Positions 56,201-61,556 of a stretch of DNA of 64,000 nucleotides are shown piece by piece. Both the position numbers and the translations under genes were made by a program. This stretch comes from Lytechinus variegatus (taxonomy: Eukaryota > Echinodermata > Echinoidea > Temnopleuroida > Toxopneustidae), in assembly GCF_018143015.1 (NCBI RefSeq), contig NC_054750.1:1407501-1471500 (forward strand), read 5' to 3'. How positions within the stretch are numbered: position 1 is the stretch's first letter; every line of letters begins with the position of its first letter. A model generated the notes under the pieces. It had not been told where the DNA came from. It made no database searches and saw only the letters and a list, made by a program, of their open reading frames with translations.

Positions 56201-57001
56201 AGTTAGAGGAAAAAGTATGATTTCGCATACTAATTACGCATAAATTAGCATAATCACTTAATAGCGATTCGCATGAAATAAATTACTATACAATCTTGTA
56301 GATTATGTCCCAGACAACCCGCGTCCCAATTTTTGGCGCGATCGCGCGTTCGACGGCCGAGATCTTAGGGGGGGGGCCTGGGAGGCCCCCCCCCCCGCCA
56401 TAGGAACTCCCAAAATACCCCGGCCTAGATAGGGTTAAACCACAACTTAAAACAAGAGTCTAAATTAAAGGCAAAAGACAGTAGCTGCAGAAAACAATTA
56501 TTTCCTGAGAAAGTCTTTTAAATCAAGGTTGATTGTTAGAAATTTATCATCTAAATCTCGTACATTAATGTAAACTTATCTTTGTAAAATCGTGAAATCT
56601 TAGCTCAAAATCAACATGCTGATGATCACTAACACAGAAAAGCATATATGGGACAGTGTGTTAATATTGCTTTAAAAAAAATACCGGACATTTGATGGAA
56701 ATCTGTTTTTATTAAATCAGATCTATTTGGCACATATTTCTTTATTTATCCATACAAACACTTTCTTGGTAATTTCACTGGATTATGTTCGAACTCATTT
56801 TGAGATCGTTGCCACAACTGGTATTTATCTTTAAACCCAACTTCACAGTACAGCCCTATGACTCCCATCATTTTTCTATATTTCTTTGTTTATAATTCAG
56901 CCTCTAAACCCAGAGACTCAGAAAGTGAGAGACTGATAATGGTTTTAGACAATAACACAACCACTCCTGACGATGATGACCTTGGTGTCAACATGTACTG
57001 A
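29098..57001 (+). CDS. TMEM8: TMEM8/PGAP6-family GPI-anchor-processing membrane protein (12-13 exons)
   Basis: Exons 29098-29221, 33484-33652, 41314-41521, 43478-43611, 44254-44549, 45906-46396, 46922-47118, 48401-48552, 49242-49414, 51087-51240, 52371-52471 and 53362 onward join in one frame. The product is 831 aa, or 835 aa with the alternative last exon 56901-57001. In order: signal peptide (1-41), ectodomain with N-glycosylation sites, Pro/Thr-rich linker (about 311-400), EGF-like domain (563-597), and seven membrane helices (about 605-798). The CREST residues are S647, H651 (STMYHACD), D670 (LQFCDFF) and H781/H785 (HSTWH). Vertebrate PGAP6 (TMEM8A) is a GPI-specific phospholipase A2, TMEM8B is a paralogue, and myomaker keeps only the membrane part. 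The EGF plus CREST match makes the family secure; enzyme activity here is inferred. Confidence 0.95.
29222..30164 (+). other. TMEM8 intron 1, 5' part
   Basis: There is a G run at 29632-29640 and otherwise no recognisable element. A 1.6-kb palindrome follows at 30165. Confidence 0.4.
31251..31335 (+). CDS. Signal-peptide-like exon in the right palindrome arm
   Basis: MKFMVGAYRLLLFVELICFQ, then VNSDYSLV, has the look of a secretory leader and ends at GTTT before a GTAAGT donor in phase 1. Joined to TMEM8 exon 2 it would give TAA, so it is not an alternative TMEM8 leader. The left-arm counterpart is not open. It may be a relic of another gene. Confidence 0.3.
31567..31782 (-). pseudogene. Coding-like frame in the right palindrome arm (unrecognised)
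   Basis: The minus strand reads ERRDWLSKVKLHLHAKPVAW, then VRFLHTVTEYFYHEMKENPE, an acidic FYLDLDFQIDDFKDEENDDE, and stops. No ATG or clear acceptor precedes it. The left arm on the plus strand encodes a similar ERRDWLSHVKLHLHAKPVAR before its frame shifts. The family is unknown; an exon copied from a multigene family is one possibility. Confidence 0.35.
32127..32659. repeat. GGTTACGGAGTGAC refrain cluster (three copies)
   Basis: GGTTACGGAGTG occurs at 32127, 32318 and 32645, all on the plus strand, twice followed by ACA, with a further GAGTGACATC at 32666. CTTGCACGCTG is also repeated (32475, 32517). Element borders are not visible. Confidence 0.45.
32660..33483 (+). other. TMEM8 intron 1, 3' end
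   Basis: AT-rich DNA ending in a long pyrimidine tract and TTCTTTTCAG before exon 2. No element was recognised. Confidence 0.4.
33484..33652 (+). CDS. TMEM8: TMEM8 exon 2
   Basis: It encodes ELTSGEQLYDLKLLKEYEDY, FRFRLPMLVTYAKWYVNKII and SECDDLDVNV, the start of the ectodomain. Entry phase is 1 and exit phase 2 at GTAAGT. Confidence 0.9.
33870..34250 (-). mobile_element. LINE 3' end fragment with (TAAA)n tail
   Basis: On the minus strand CCTTTGTATGTTCATTATTT and TATATAGTACATTGTGAACA lead into a long imperfect (AAAT)n tract (33870-33965). This looks like a 5'-truncated LINE insertion; the body is too short to place. Confidence 0.45.
35024..35133 (+). repeat. Tandem duplication of a 61-bp unit
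   Basis: TATTCAATGAGAGATTATAG with TTATTAAAGCTTTGACTCCT and AGTGATTTAG is repeated almost exactly back to back, which indicates a recent event. Confidence 0.85.
35511..35585 (+). mobile_element. tRNA-derived SINE head fragment
   Basis: TGGCTCAGTGGATAAGTC and GGTTCAAATCC have the spacing of Pol III A and B boxes. No acceptor-stem pairing or SINE body follows, so this is a SINE head or relic rather than a tRNA gene. Confidence 0.55.
35588..36840. repeat. GGTTACTCACGTTACA refrain cluster (seven copies)
   Basis: The word occurs at about 35588, 35766, 35954, 35969, 36641, 36659 and 36825, always in the same orientation, with near-perfect conservation of GTTACTCACGTTAC while the spacers differ. 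Two pairs are back to back. A truncated piggyBac-like element sits between copies four and five. Confidence 0.75.
36000..36359. mobile_element. piggyBac-like MITE, truncated copy 3
   Basis: The right half matches the 55670 element from GAGCTTTATTAGGGAG through ATGAAATAAATTACT to CCCCGGCCTAGATAGGG. The left half is missing and the outer TTAA is degraded to TTAC. Confidence 0.75.
36841..37577 (+). other. TMEM8 intron 2, unclassified
   Basis: AT-rich DNA. An open frame at 37222-37431 has no support. Nothing else was recognised. Confidence 0.4.
37578..37800 (+). mobile_element. SINE, 5'-truncated (GGGTACCCGGTAGGA family)
   Basis: It matches the body of the full SINE at 40513 from GCGTCCTTTGGCAAGGCGTT through GGGTACCCGGTAGGA to AAGCGCTATATAAGAAATTG and an ATT-rich tail. 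The tRNA-derived head is absent. Confidence 0.8.
37841..37930. repeat. 90-bp hairpin (inverted repeat)
   Basis: ATTGGATGATCAATTTTTGT with GGGATGTGTAGAAATATTGTT faces AACAATATTTCTATGCATCC and CATCCAAT. A very short foldback element or the hairpin of a small RNA is possible. Confidence 0.7.
37969..39970. mobile_element. 2.0-kb foldback element with 320-bp TIRs and internal 400-bp tandem repeats
   Basis: The arms 37969-38291 and 39658-39970 are inverted and nearly identical, starting GGGTCAATCCACGTCAAATC. ATGT flanks both ends (37965-37968, 39971-39974). The centre has two to three direct repeats of about 400 bp, marked by AATGACCTTGAAAAYACA at 38833, 39245 and 39641. No transposase frame. The superfamily is not assigned. 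Confidence 0.85.
40513..40868 (+). mobile_element. Full-length tRNA-derived SINE
   Basis: A box TTGGTGTAGTGGTTCTGACT, B box GTTCGAATCC, then GCGTCCTTTGGCAAGGCGTT, GGGTACCCGGTAGGA, CTCCCCAGGGAGTGG, AAAAGCGCTTTATAAAAATT and a (TTA)n tail. The conserved middle could be a shared SINE domain such as those of the MetaSINE class, but I cannot test this. Confidence 0.9.
40877..41176 (+). mobile_element. tRNA-derived SINE, second subfamily
   Basis: GGTCTAGTGGTTATGACTCT and GGTTTGATTCCCAGCC are the A and B boxes. The body has TTCAGCAGCAAATTCACCCA and CATTGTGCTGCACTCATCCC, with an ATT-rich tail. It abuts the 40513 copy, forming a SINE pair just upstream of exon 3. Confidence 0.85.
41314..41521 (+). CDS. 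TMEM8: TMEM8 exon 3
   Basis: It encodes VIEAGSLPIINPYNTSFPEN and then IPKGSTSLILESPRVRPGDW with FIAVYRKKEDDRIKQQ, and carries an N-glycosylation NTS. The exit is phase 0 at GTATAT. Confidence 0.92.
41522..43477 (+). other. TMEM8 intron 3
   Basis: 42605-42720 on the minus strand looks like a LINE 3' end: CCTTATTACC..CGCAATTCGGCC.. then TTTATTAATAAACC and a (TATC)n tail. 42870-43240 has an unclassified repeat-like stretch with TCTCGAGATTA words. The rest is featureless. Confidence 0.4.
43478..43611 (+). CDS. TMEM8: TMEM8 exon 4
   Basis: Encodes GLSYTCHYLANAMMIYERLT through SKNVLYK, preceded by a CCTTTCCCCCAG acceptor. Exit phase is 2 at GTAAGA. Confidence 0.92.
43716..43875. mobile_element. 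MITE, GGGCC.GTTTCATAAAG class, degenerate
   Basis: GGGGCCAGTTTCTAAGCTGG and the inverted right end AGGGACCATTTCATAAAGAC bound a stretch with a central CCTGATTGG. It resembles the 45391 element but is more diverged. Confidence 0.5.
44254..44549 (+). CDS. TMEM8: TMEM8 exon 5
   Basis: Encodes FFVESNMAAVSFNINSCSAW, CPVEMFVKSDRLPDHESPSI and LRDTWYYLNVTKFSDDKHLK. It has the WYLNV beta-sandwich-like signature seen in TMEM8 ectodomains. It is GC-richer than its surroundings. Exit phase is 1. Confidence 0.93.
44590..44955 (-). mobile_element. tRNA-derived SINE (minus strand), distinct body
   Basis: The minus strand has TGGCTCAGTCCGTAATGCG and GGGTTCGAGTCC boxes, then a body with GTTAACAAAGGCCCTGTG and CCGGTGTAGTGGTCCACC. 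The body differs from the 40513 family. Confidence 0.7.
45190..45390 (-). mobile_element. tRNA-derived SINE (minus strand), short
   Basis: TGGCTCAGTTGGTAGAGCG and GGGGGTTCAAACCC are strong A and B boxes. A body of about 120 bp follows, with GCGCTGCACAGCGGCTGC and a TTTCATTTCATG end. Confidence 0.65.
45391..45543. mobile_element. MITE, GGTTGCGTTTCATAAAG family
   Basis: The ends GGTTGCGTTTCATAAAGACT and (inverted) GGGCCCTGTTTCATAAAGCT both continue as TTGTTATAA/TTGTTTTAATAA. The core is CAGCCAATCAGATTGAAGGA. It directly abuts the SINE at 45190-45390. Confidence 0.8.
45906..46396 (+). CDS. TMEM8: TMEM8 exon 6, Pro/Thr-rich linker
   Basis: Its first half is SRAVEPPPPASSEASADFSS, an NFTS site and TASPTPTPIPTSTVPLTTPV, a mucin-like linker. 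The second half returns to folded sequence (CPAVDPLSVNYYNGSVTKEF, DVDDIGGSVLLYSRIIDMPS). Entry phase is 1 and exit phase 0 at GTGAGT. Confidence 0.92.
46698..46775 (+). pseudogene. TMEM8: Decayed duplicate of TMEM8 exon 7 (5' half)
   Basis: The stretch aligns with the first 78 nt of exon 7. It reads QNITSTLCLKKNAPPF-stop-NGAP against QNVTSTICLKRDAPPFWNGT in the real exon, 224 bp downstream. The Trp codon is a stop and no acceptor precedes it, so it is a dead tandem duplicate. Confidence 0.8.
46922..47118 (+). CDS. TMEM8: TMEM8 exon 7
   Basis: Encodes AQNVTSTICLKRDAPPFWNG, then DDLDANSVASFYYPFPSAGT and WYAAQYATCSQME, matching the G.WY segment before the EGF domain in vertebrate TMEM8. Exit phase is 2 at GTAACA. 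Confidence 0.92.
47263..48241. mobile_element. TTAAAGGACAAGTCC long-TIR element split by a nested insertion
   Basis: The arms match the 8555 copy (AAAGGACAAGTCCACCCCAA; GATGTAAAATAAGAAAGTTA; ATGACATTTTAAAGTTTAGC). The left arm is interrupted at 47344-47747 by the element listed separately. It lies in TMEM8 intron 7. Confidence 0.8.
47344..47747. mobile_element. TTAAAG-bounded element nested in the long-TIR element
   Basis: It begins TTAAAGAGAAATTCCAGTAG and ends CATTTACCTTTAA. A second copy at 56465-56834 shares CAGTAGYTGCAG, GAGAAAGTCT, TGGGACAGTGT and TTGGCACATA in order. It splits the host arm between TTTCAT and AAAATCAGATG, so it is the younger insertion. Confidence 0.75.
48401..48552 (+). 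CDS. TMEM8: TMEM8 exon 8, EGF-like domain (first five cysteines)
   Basis: Starting after TTTCTTTAAG it reads SLSEVPVPCHANLSIEM and then CVANCGHHGRC, YACDCSDG. The next AG at 48408 gives a wrong frame, which decided this acceptor. Exit phase 1 at GTAAGC completes the EGF domain in exon 9. Confidence 0.9.
48660..48800. repeat. Polypurine (GGA/GAA)n tract
   Basis: About 130 nt on the plus strand are almost pure purine (GAGGAGGAG, GGAAAGAGGAGAAGG). The minus-strand frame here is low complexity and not a gene. Confidence 0.8.
48801..49241 (+). other. TMEM8 intron 8, 3' part
   Basis: It holds short ATT/CAT-rich microsatellite stretches (48920-48955, 49082-49125). No element was recognised. Confidence 0.4.
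49242..49414 (+). CDS. TMEM8: TMEM8 exon 9, end of EGF and first two helices
   Basis: GYTGWACTED ends the EGF domain. FLIQVLFVTLSNIVFLFDAI is helix 1, and HFPVAVSFLATCFFST is helix 2 with S647 of the SxxxH motif. The exit is phase 0 at GTAAGT. Confidence 0.94.
49425..49780 (+). mobile_element. SINE inserted just after the exon 9 donor
   Basis: A box GGCTCAGCGGTTCCGACTCT, B box GTTCAAATCC, then CCCTTTGGCAAGGCATC, GGGTACCCGGTAGGA and CTCCCCAGGGAGTGG match the 40513 family. It begins about 10 bp downstream of the exon 9 donor. The 3' end is diverged. Confidence 0.8.
50168..50377. mobile_element. MITE with GGGTGTTGCAAG termini
   Basis: The left GGGTGTTGCAAGTGATTGCA and the inverse of the right GGGTGTTGCAAGAAAATATT, with TTGCAATCAATT further in, form imperfect terminal repeats. 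TGCAA words recur within. No coding. Confidence 0.7.
50600..51050 (-). mobile_element. LINE ORF2 C-terminal and 3' UTR fragment
   Basis: The minus strand reads FFKGPIIWNNLPLFIKDRPS, then LSVFKRKLESYLNDNHNI, the typical LINE C-terminus, preceded by a frame-broken RRPSRWNQ-like stretch. It differs from the 25.3-kb LINE. It is 5'-truncated and ends immediately before exon 10's acceptor tract. Confidence 0.75.
51087..51240 (+). CDS. TMEM8: TMEM8 exon 10, CREST His/Asp residues
   Basis: MYHACDSSPVCITDYDTLQF carries H651. CDFFTSFMSILLILIAMA is helix 3 with D670. The block is the best-conserved part of the family. Exit phase is 1 at GTAGGT. Confidence 0.95.
51811..51919. repeat. 109-bp hairpin element
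   Basis: AATATTGTAGCCCCACATGT and the inverse of the right end AATATTGTAGTCCCACATTT continue into AGACTTTCA.GGTGTT. The loop is short. It is in TMEM8 intron 10. Confidence 0.75.
52371..52471 (+). CDS. TMEM8: TMEM8 exon 11, helices 4 and 5
   Basis: VYVLAFFAQWDRFSLW and AIPLGAGVIILAISW continue the membrane domain in frame. Entry phase is 1 and exit phase 0 at GTAAGT. Confidence 0.93.
52513..52932. mobile_element. MITE with GGGTGCTACATAA-type termini and GGGCAAGT words
   Basis: GGGCCCCAAGTGCTACATAA and (inverted) GGCCACAGGGTGCTACATAA are the ends. GCTTGCCCGA/TCGGGCAAG recurs four or more times within, and GACCAAAATTAGGGTC is internally inverted. It lies 42 bp after exon 11. Confidence 0.7.
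53362..53658 (+). CDS. TMEM8: TMEM8 exon 12, helices 6-7 and read-through tail
   Basis: RRWLFFIVPGTLLAILGLTI is helix 6, and HSTWHICMGLGSLLLLPP is helix 7 with H781 and H785. Without splicing the frame runs on through CKNDYQPMAELVDINALNSE to LVMSNDPGY and TAA. A perfect donor (CAT/GTAAGA) at 53570 would end the exon at 53569 in phase 1. Confidence 0.93.
   Translation, partial: GVRMYKRRKLYPSWRRWLFFIVPGTLLAILGLTINATLETESNYYIVHSTWHICMGLGSLLLLPPREKPCKNDYQPMAELVDINALNSELVMSNDPGY
53659..55422 (+). other. 3' UTR of the read-through isoform, then unclassified DNA
   Basis: An AATAAA at 54620-54625 could end the read-through transcript, giving a UTR of about 970 nt. CTTTCTGATGACC-like words repeat near 53725-53815. 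From 54650 on nothing was recognised. Confidence 0.45.
54620..54625 (+). terminator. Polyadenylation signal AATAAA
   Basis: A canonical AATAAA lies in AT-rich DNA downstream of the read-through stop at 53658. Use is inferred. Confidence 0.4.
55423..56463. mobile_element. GGCCCGTATTCTGAAGTCAGG repeat, split by a piggyBac-like insertion
   Basis: 55423-55665 and 56439-56463 together resemble the uninterrupted copy at 58239-58545. That copy has inverted ends GGGCCCATATTCTGAAGTCA and (inverted) GGCCCGTATTCTTAAGTCTG. The empty site is CATAG-TTAA-ACCACAAC at 58488. Confidence 0.7.
55670..56434. mobile_element. piggyBac-like MITE, copy 1, with TTAA TSD
   Basis: The ends CCCTATCTAAGCCGGGG and (inverted) CCCTATCTAGGCCGGGG are flanked by TTAA at 55666-55669 and 56435-56438. 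A TTAA duplication with CCC-starting ends is the piggyBac signature. The body is 765 bp, noncoding, with GGGGGGCC/GGCCCCCC subterminal runs. Confidence 0.85.
56465..56834. mobile_element. TTAAAGG-bounded element, second copy
   Basis: It matches the 47344 element in order and orientation. It ends 67 bp before the alternative TMEM8 last exon. Confidence 0.65.
56901..57001 (+). CDS. TMEM8: TMEM8 alternative last exon (exon 13)
   Basis: TTTTTCTATATTTCTTTGTTTATAATTCAG is summarised as a long pyrimidine tract ending in CAG at 56900. In the phase left by the donor at 53570 the block reads SSKPRDSESERLIMVLDNNT, then TTPDDDDLGVNMY and TGA, filling 101 nt exactly. It has an ESERLI [DE]xxxL[LI] motif and an acidic run. 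Confidence 0.75.
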
Positions 57002-57125
57002 ATGGTGTATGCAAAGTTAAGCATGGATCCTTGCACAAAGCTATGGTATACATATTGTATAAATACTATTTTGGTTGTTCGTTTGATTTCTTAGCTAGAC
57101 TCACGTTGCATTGGCTTTGCCTATT

Positions 57126-57330
57126 GTACTCAAATAATAATAATTATACCTGCTTACATGTAAACAGTGCTTAACACTTACATTATCATAAGTCTGTAAG
57201 TGCTCTACAGCAATTACCCCTGGCTTTAGCAGAGAAGCTGTTACGCACGCTGCGCTTCAAGGAACGAATTGCAACCAGGTACCCATTTACATGTACCTCA
57301 CCTGGGTTGTGTGCAGCACATTGTGGGTAA
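57126..57330 (-). mobile_element. SINE (minus strand), 5'-truncated
   Basis: On the minus strand CCCACAATGTGCTGCACACA, GAGGTACATGTAAATGGGTA and GTAAGTGTTAAGCACTGTTT match the 40877 subfamily body, ending in a (TTA)n tail. The tRNA head is missing where the next SINE's tail begins. Confidence 0.7.
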
Positions 57331-57630
57331 TAATAATAATAAACAGGTCCTGTATAGCGCATATCACAATTATGAATAATGTCTCTATGCGCTTCCAAAG
57401 GACTAGGATATCATTACCCCAGCTGTTGCTTGGCAGCAATTACTAAGATTACAGTGCACACGTATTTCAAGGAATAAATTCCTGACAGGTACCCATTCAC
57501 CTCACCTGGGTTGAGTGCAGCACAATGTGGGTAAATTCTTGCTGTAGGAAAACACACCATGTCTTGAACTCAAACCCATGTCCCTCAGATTGAATGAAGA
57601 GAGTCCTAACCACCAGACCATGATGCCCCC
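57331..57630 (-). mobile_element. SINE (minus strand), near full length
   Basis: GGTCTGGTGGTTAGGACTCT and GGGTTTGAGTTCAAGAC are A/B box-like. CAGCAAGAATTTACCCACAT, CATTGTGCTGCACTCAACCC and a (TTA)n tail follow. It belongs to the 40877 subfamily. Confidence 0.8.
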
Positions 57631-57737
57631 TCTACTCTATATTCTTATGATGGAATTTGTAGTATGGCCCTGTTGCTCTTCACTGAAATATGCGATAATG
57701 AAACAGTCCATTTCCCTAAAACCCAGGCCTCGATCAG

Positions 57738-57895
57738 GGTGGTGTTTCATCAATATTTTCGTCCGACAAGTTGTCAGATCTGACAACTTTCCTGGATTCT
57801 GATTGGTTGAGAAGCACTGTTACTATAGTAACTGTCGGATAAAACAGGACTTGTTGGATAAAACGTCTGACAAGTCCTTTCATGAAACGCTCCCC
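57738..57895. mobile_element. MITE, GGGGAGCGTTTCATGAA family, copy 3 (reverse)
   Basis: The right end CCTTTCATGAAACGCTCCCC and the left GTGTTTCATCAATATTTTCG match copies 1 and 2 in inverse orientation, including the TCTGATTGG core. Confidence 0.85.
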
Positions 57896-58238
57896 AGAAC
57901 TGCACATTGTGTGTATTGTCTATTTGAATTGCTGCATACTTGTACCCTGGCCCCTTTTCATTCATAAGTGTGACATACATGGAGAAAAAGTATAGAAATT
58001 TGGTAGTGCTTTGATCCACTTTTAACAGAACATAGCATATTTAGCATCCCCCTCTAAAGATTAGCTTGTACAATATGCTTTGTGTAACAGTTTTACTAAT
58101 CCATTATAATCAAAAGGTACATTTCACAGATTCTTTCTTTTCTGTTTCCTGCATGTTGTTTTTTTTTATATGCTTGGCTTGGCATATAATCAACATTGCT
58201 CTTAATTTGCGTGATTTACATGTAGCTAATGGAGATAA

Positions 58239-58545
58239 GGGCCCATATTCTGAAGTCAGGTTTAACTTGAACCATGGTCTAACTCCGTGCTAAAATTATT
58301 TGAAAGCCAATGTCAAAATTTTACTTACATTGTATGTTTTTGTGTTTACTTTGCTCTTTAATTTGTGAATGGTGAAGAAAGCTGTCTTAATTATCCTTCC
58401 GAAACAGTTAAGAATTATTTCAGAGAAAAAGGAGCTGATACATTGAAATTCTACTATAAGATGTTAATGCCACTATTGGCTTTCCATAGTTAAACCACAA
58501 CTTTAAACCAGAGTTTTAATTATACCAGACTTAAGAATACGGGCC
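58239..58545. mobile_element. GGGCCCRTATTCTGAAGTC MITE, uninterrupted copy
   Basis: The inverted ends GGGCCCATATTCTGAAGTCA and GACTTAAGAATACGGGCC bound a 307-bp noncoding body. It provides the empty-site control for the copy split at 55666. Confidence 0.75.
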
Positions 58546-59476
58546 ATGGAGTTTAAATAGACCCTTTTAATTAACAAACCCATTTTTTAATACATGTATG
58601 TTTATTTTCCTCACTTCTTTACTGGATGTTTCATTCTTCCATGATTGGAATATTTCATTCCTAAATGCTCAGACATAATCGTTTATTTTGGTCTTAATTT
58701 ACATGGCGTTTTATCATTCAATTACAAATATTCACACCCATCTTAAAACCTTCATGTTGTGCACATGTAGCCTACTCACCAGCTGTCTCTGTGTAACTGT
58801 GATTGTAAATGATTTCTGTAGTGCTTTGAACTGTTAAATTTGCTTATTACAAATTATCCAAAAAAAGAATATGGGCAAATGTTCCATTATGATTTCATCT
58901 TTTATTTAGCAATTTTCATCTGCACATTTTCAGAAAATAAGTGAATAGAAGGGATAGGGATATTTCTAGAGGAAAATGAAATAGCAATGTTAAAAAAATT
59001 GACTGTTTACTGCCATATAGCAATTTCTTTATTTGCCAAGAGAATGAATCAATTGTCAGAATGTACAATTTAAATGTTGTACTGAGTAACGATATATGAG
59101 ATGTTTCAGATATATGTAAGTAATAAATACAGTTTACTTGATGAGAATTTACTTGTACAAGTAAAGTAGGCTTTTGGAGGCAATGATATTCTTAAGGTAT
59201 GTCAGTCATGTTAGTAATAGTTAATGATACAAATATTCTAGTAACACTAAAAATATAATAATTGGAAAATGATATATAACCATTTTTCAGATGGCTCAAT
59301 GGCAAATTATGTATTGTAAAGATATATGCATCCAACTTGAGGCTATTTATAAAAATATTTTATTATTGAGGACTAAATGTTTATAATTTATCATGTGTAG
59401 GGCTATATTTCAGTTTAAAGTTACCATCTTACTTCATGTTTTGTTATACAGCCAAAATTTAAGATATTGTTTACCA
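58546..59476. other. Intergenic or distal 3' UTR, nothing recognised
   Basis: AT-rich DNA without frames or repeats that I can support. Confidence 0.4.
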
Positions 59477-59655
59477 GGTCCCATTGCATAAAAGCTACTA
59501 TTATGGTTACTTTGCCATCCAGTGGTAACTTGCATGGAATCCTTTGATTTTGATTGGCTGTTGATCAGCGTTACCATGGTAGTTACCATTGGATGGTAAC
59601 TTTTAATGGTACATAATTTACTGGTAATTTATGGTAACTTTTATGCAACGGACCC
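59477..59655. mobile_element. MITE with GGTCCCATTGCATAAAAG termini
   Basis: The inverse of the right end, GGGTCCGTTGCATAAAAG, matches the left. GGTAACTT/TGGTAACTTTTA words flank a central TTTGATTTTGATTGGCTG, which is the CAGCCAATCAAAATCAAAG core in reverse. Confidence 0.8.
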
Positions 59656-61401
59656 AATAAGTGGATCTTTTCTAATCAATTTGAATTGAAGATTGTATTT
59701 GATGAGTTATTTTATAGGTGGGTGTTTGTTAGATTCTTTTTCAAAGTCATATTTCAAGAGTCTTATTCAATAGGACTTTCTTATACACTGTAGTTGTGCA
59801 ATAGTATAATTATATGCTGGTATATATTTTTGTCAAAATGGAGATTATATATGCTGCTACTTACTTCATCATGTCATGATTATACAACTGCTAAATAGAA
59901 ATTCCATAGCAATTTCTTGAAAGATCAATGTATATCTTGAATGAATTTATTTGATGGTGATCTTATGTTTCAGAAAATTACCAAATCATGAAGGGAGATC
60001 TTTTTGTTGCTCTCCCTAGTCTAGAATTCAGCTGTTATTTAAAGAAATTATTTGTATGCAATGTGAAAGGGGTAAAATGTTGTTTTTATGTTATTTCATG
60101 CTATTCATATAAGGTGCTTTGATATTCTTGACCATTTGGACCAATATGTTATTAAAAATGTTCATGTGGGGGGGGGGTTCACAAAGATGTAAGTGTGACT
60201 TAGGGTCTTGATTAATTGTTGACGCACACACGATGTGTAACATGCTGTTGATAAGTACTCTGTAGTGTGCGTCCTTTAACTTAATTTGACTAATGCGGTG
60301 ATGCGGCGAGGCGTAGTAAAACAAAAACATAAAATATCCCTTTTTGTGCAATGGTACCACAATTCGCATTCGGTGAAGGATAGAGTATCTTTCTTTCACC
60401 TACAAAATCCTGCACCACACTTATATGCCTATACGCTATTCGTATATTGTTATGTCATCTAACAATCACATGAAATGTAATGTCTGTATATATTGTTTTA
60501 TAAAATGCAAAGAGTAAATTGAACAAAAGTATTTTTGTTTATATATGTATGATATTGAATTTGATTATTATTTACAAATGATACTTAGTATTAAATGAGC
60601 AATTTTTTGTGTAGCTGCCTCAAGGATAATAAAAATGAATACACATTTTATTAAATAATAAAATCTCATTTTATTGTCATTTTATTGGTTTTTGAAGGAG
60701 AATGAAAAACTTGAGATATTTTTTAAAACATATATTGAAAGTTTTTTTTAATACTTTATAAAATGTATTTCTATTTCATATGAATTTAAAACAAATATTC
60801 AAGGTTTAATAAAACATACTTTATAAAAATTAATTACTATTTCATATGAATTGATACAGAAATCCCTGAAATAAAACAATGTGAAATAAAAATCATCTGA
60901 TTACCGGGCTCATGAAACAAAAATACAATTTATTACCTTTAATTTCTGTATCAGTTCTCTGTAAAATTTTAAGAAATAGGGCTAAATTATTTCACTGCAA
61001 CAGGAAATCAAATGTAGGAAACTTATTTTTAGAGATTTTTCTCTCTCAATGCAATACACTTGTCACTATCTGGGTCTTAATATGTCCTTGAAAACCTGAA
61101 AAGGACTAGAATTTCAAAACATCCTTCCCCTAAATATCTCTGATTTCATAAAATACATGTATTTCTTAACAAAATGGTATATTTTTTAAAATTGAATTTT
61201 CTCTGATAAAAATCTGAGGAGTTGGAATTCTTCAGTTGTAGTCCCGGAAAACTCGATATATTTTTGCTCATATAGTGTAAGACCCCTGACTTCTACGATC
61301 GTTTGATACAGTAACTTTCTCTGACCTCTCAACCTTCTATGGTATTGATGAACCTAATTATATTAGCACTGAAATTATATGGTTCTCTTATTCTGTTGAT
61401 A
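59656..61401. other. Intergenic, with one repeat fragment
   Basis: A G run with TTCACAAAGATGTAAGTGTGACTTAGG at 60169-60204 looks like one end of another MITE. An AATAAAA-rich stretch lies at 60629-60665. The minus-strand frame at 60091-60399 has no support. Confidence 0.35.
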
Positions 61402-61556
61402 AGAGCGTTTCATGAAAGCACTTGTCAGACGTTTTATCCAACAAGTCCTTCTTATCCGACGGTTAACATAGTAACAGTGCTTCCCAGCCAATCAAAATCA
61501 AGGAAAGTTGGCAGATCTGACCACTTGTCGGACAAAAAATATCAATTGATGAAATG
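61402..61556. mobile_element. MITE, GCGTTTCATGAAA family, copy 4, more diverged
   Basis: AGAGCGTTTCATGAAAGCAC, CAGACGTTTTATCCAACAAG, the CAGCCAATCAAAATCAAGGA core and GTCGGACAAAAAATATCAAT follow the order of copies 1 and 2. Confidence 0.8.

Noticed and set aside
60091-60399. 102-aa minus-strand frame
   Set aside because: No domain, no splice context, and it overlaps a G-run repeat end.
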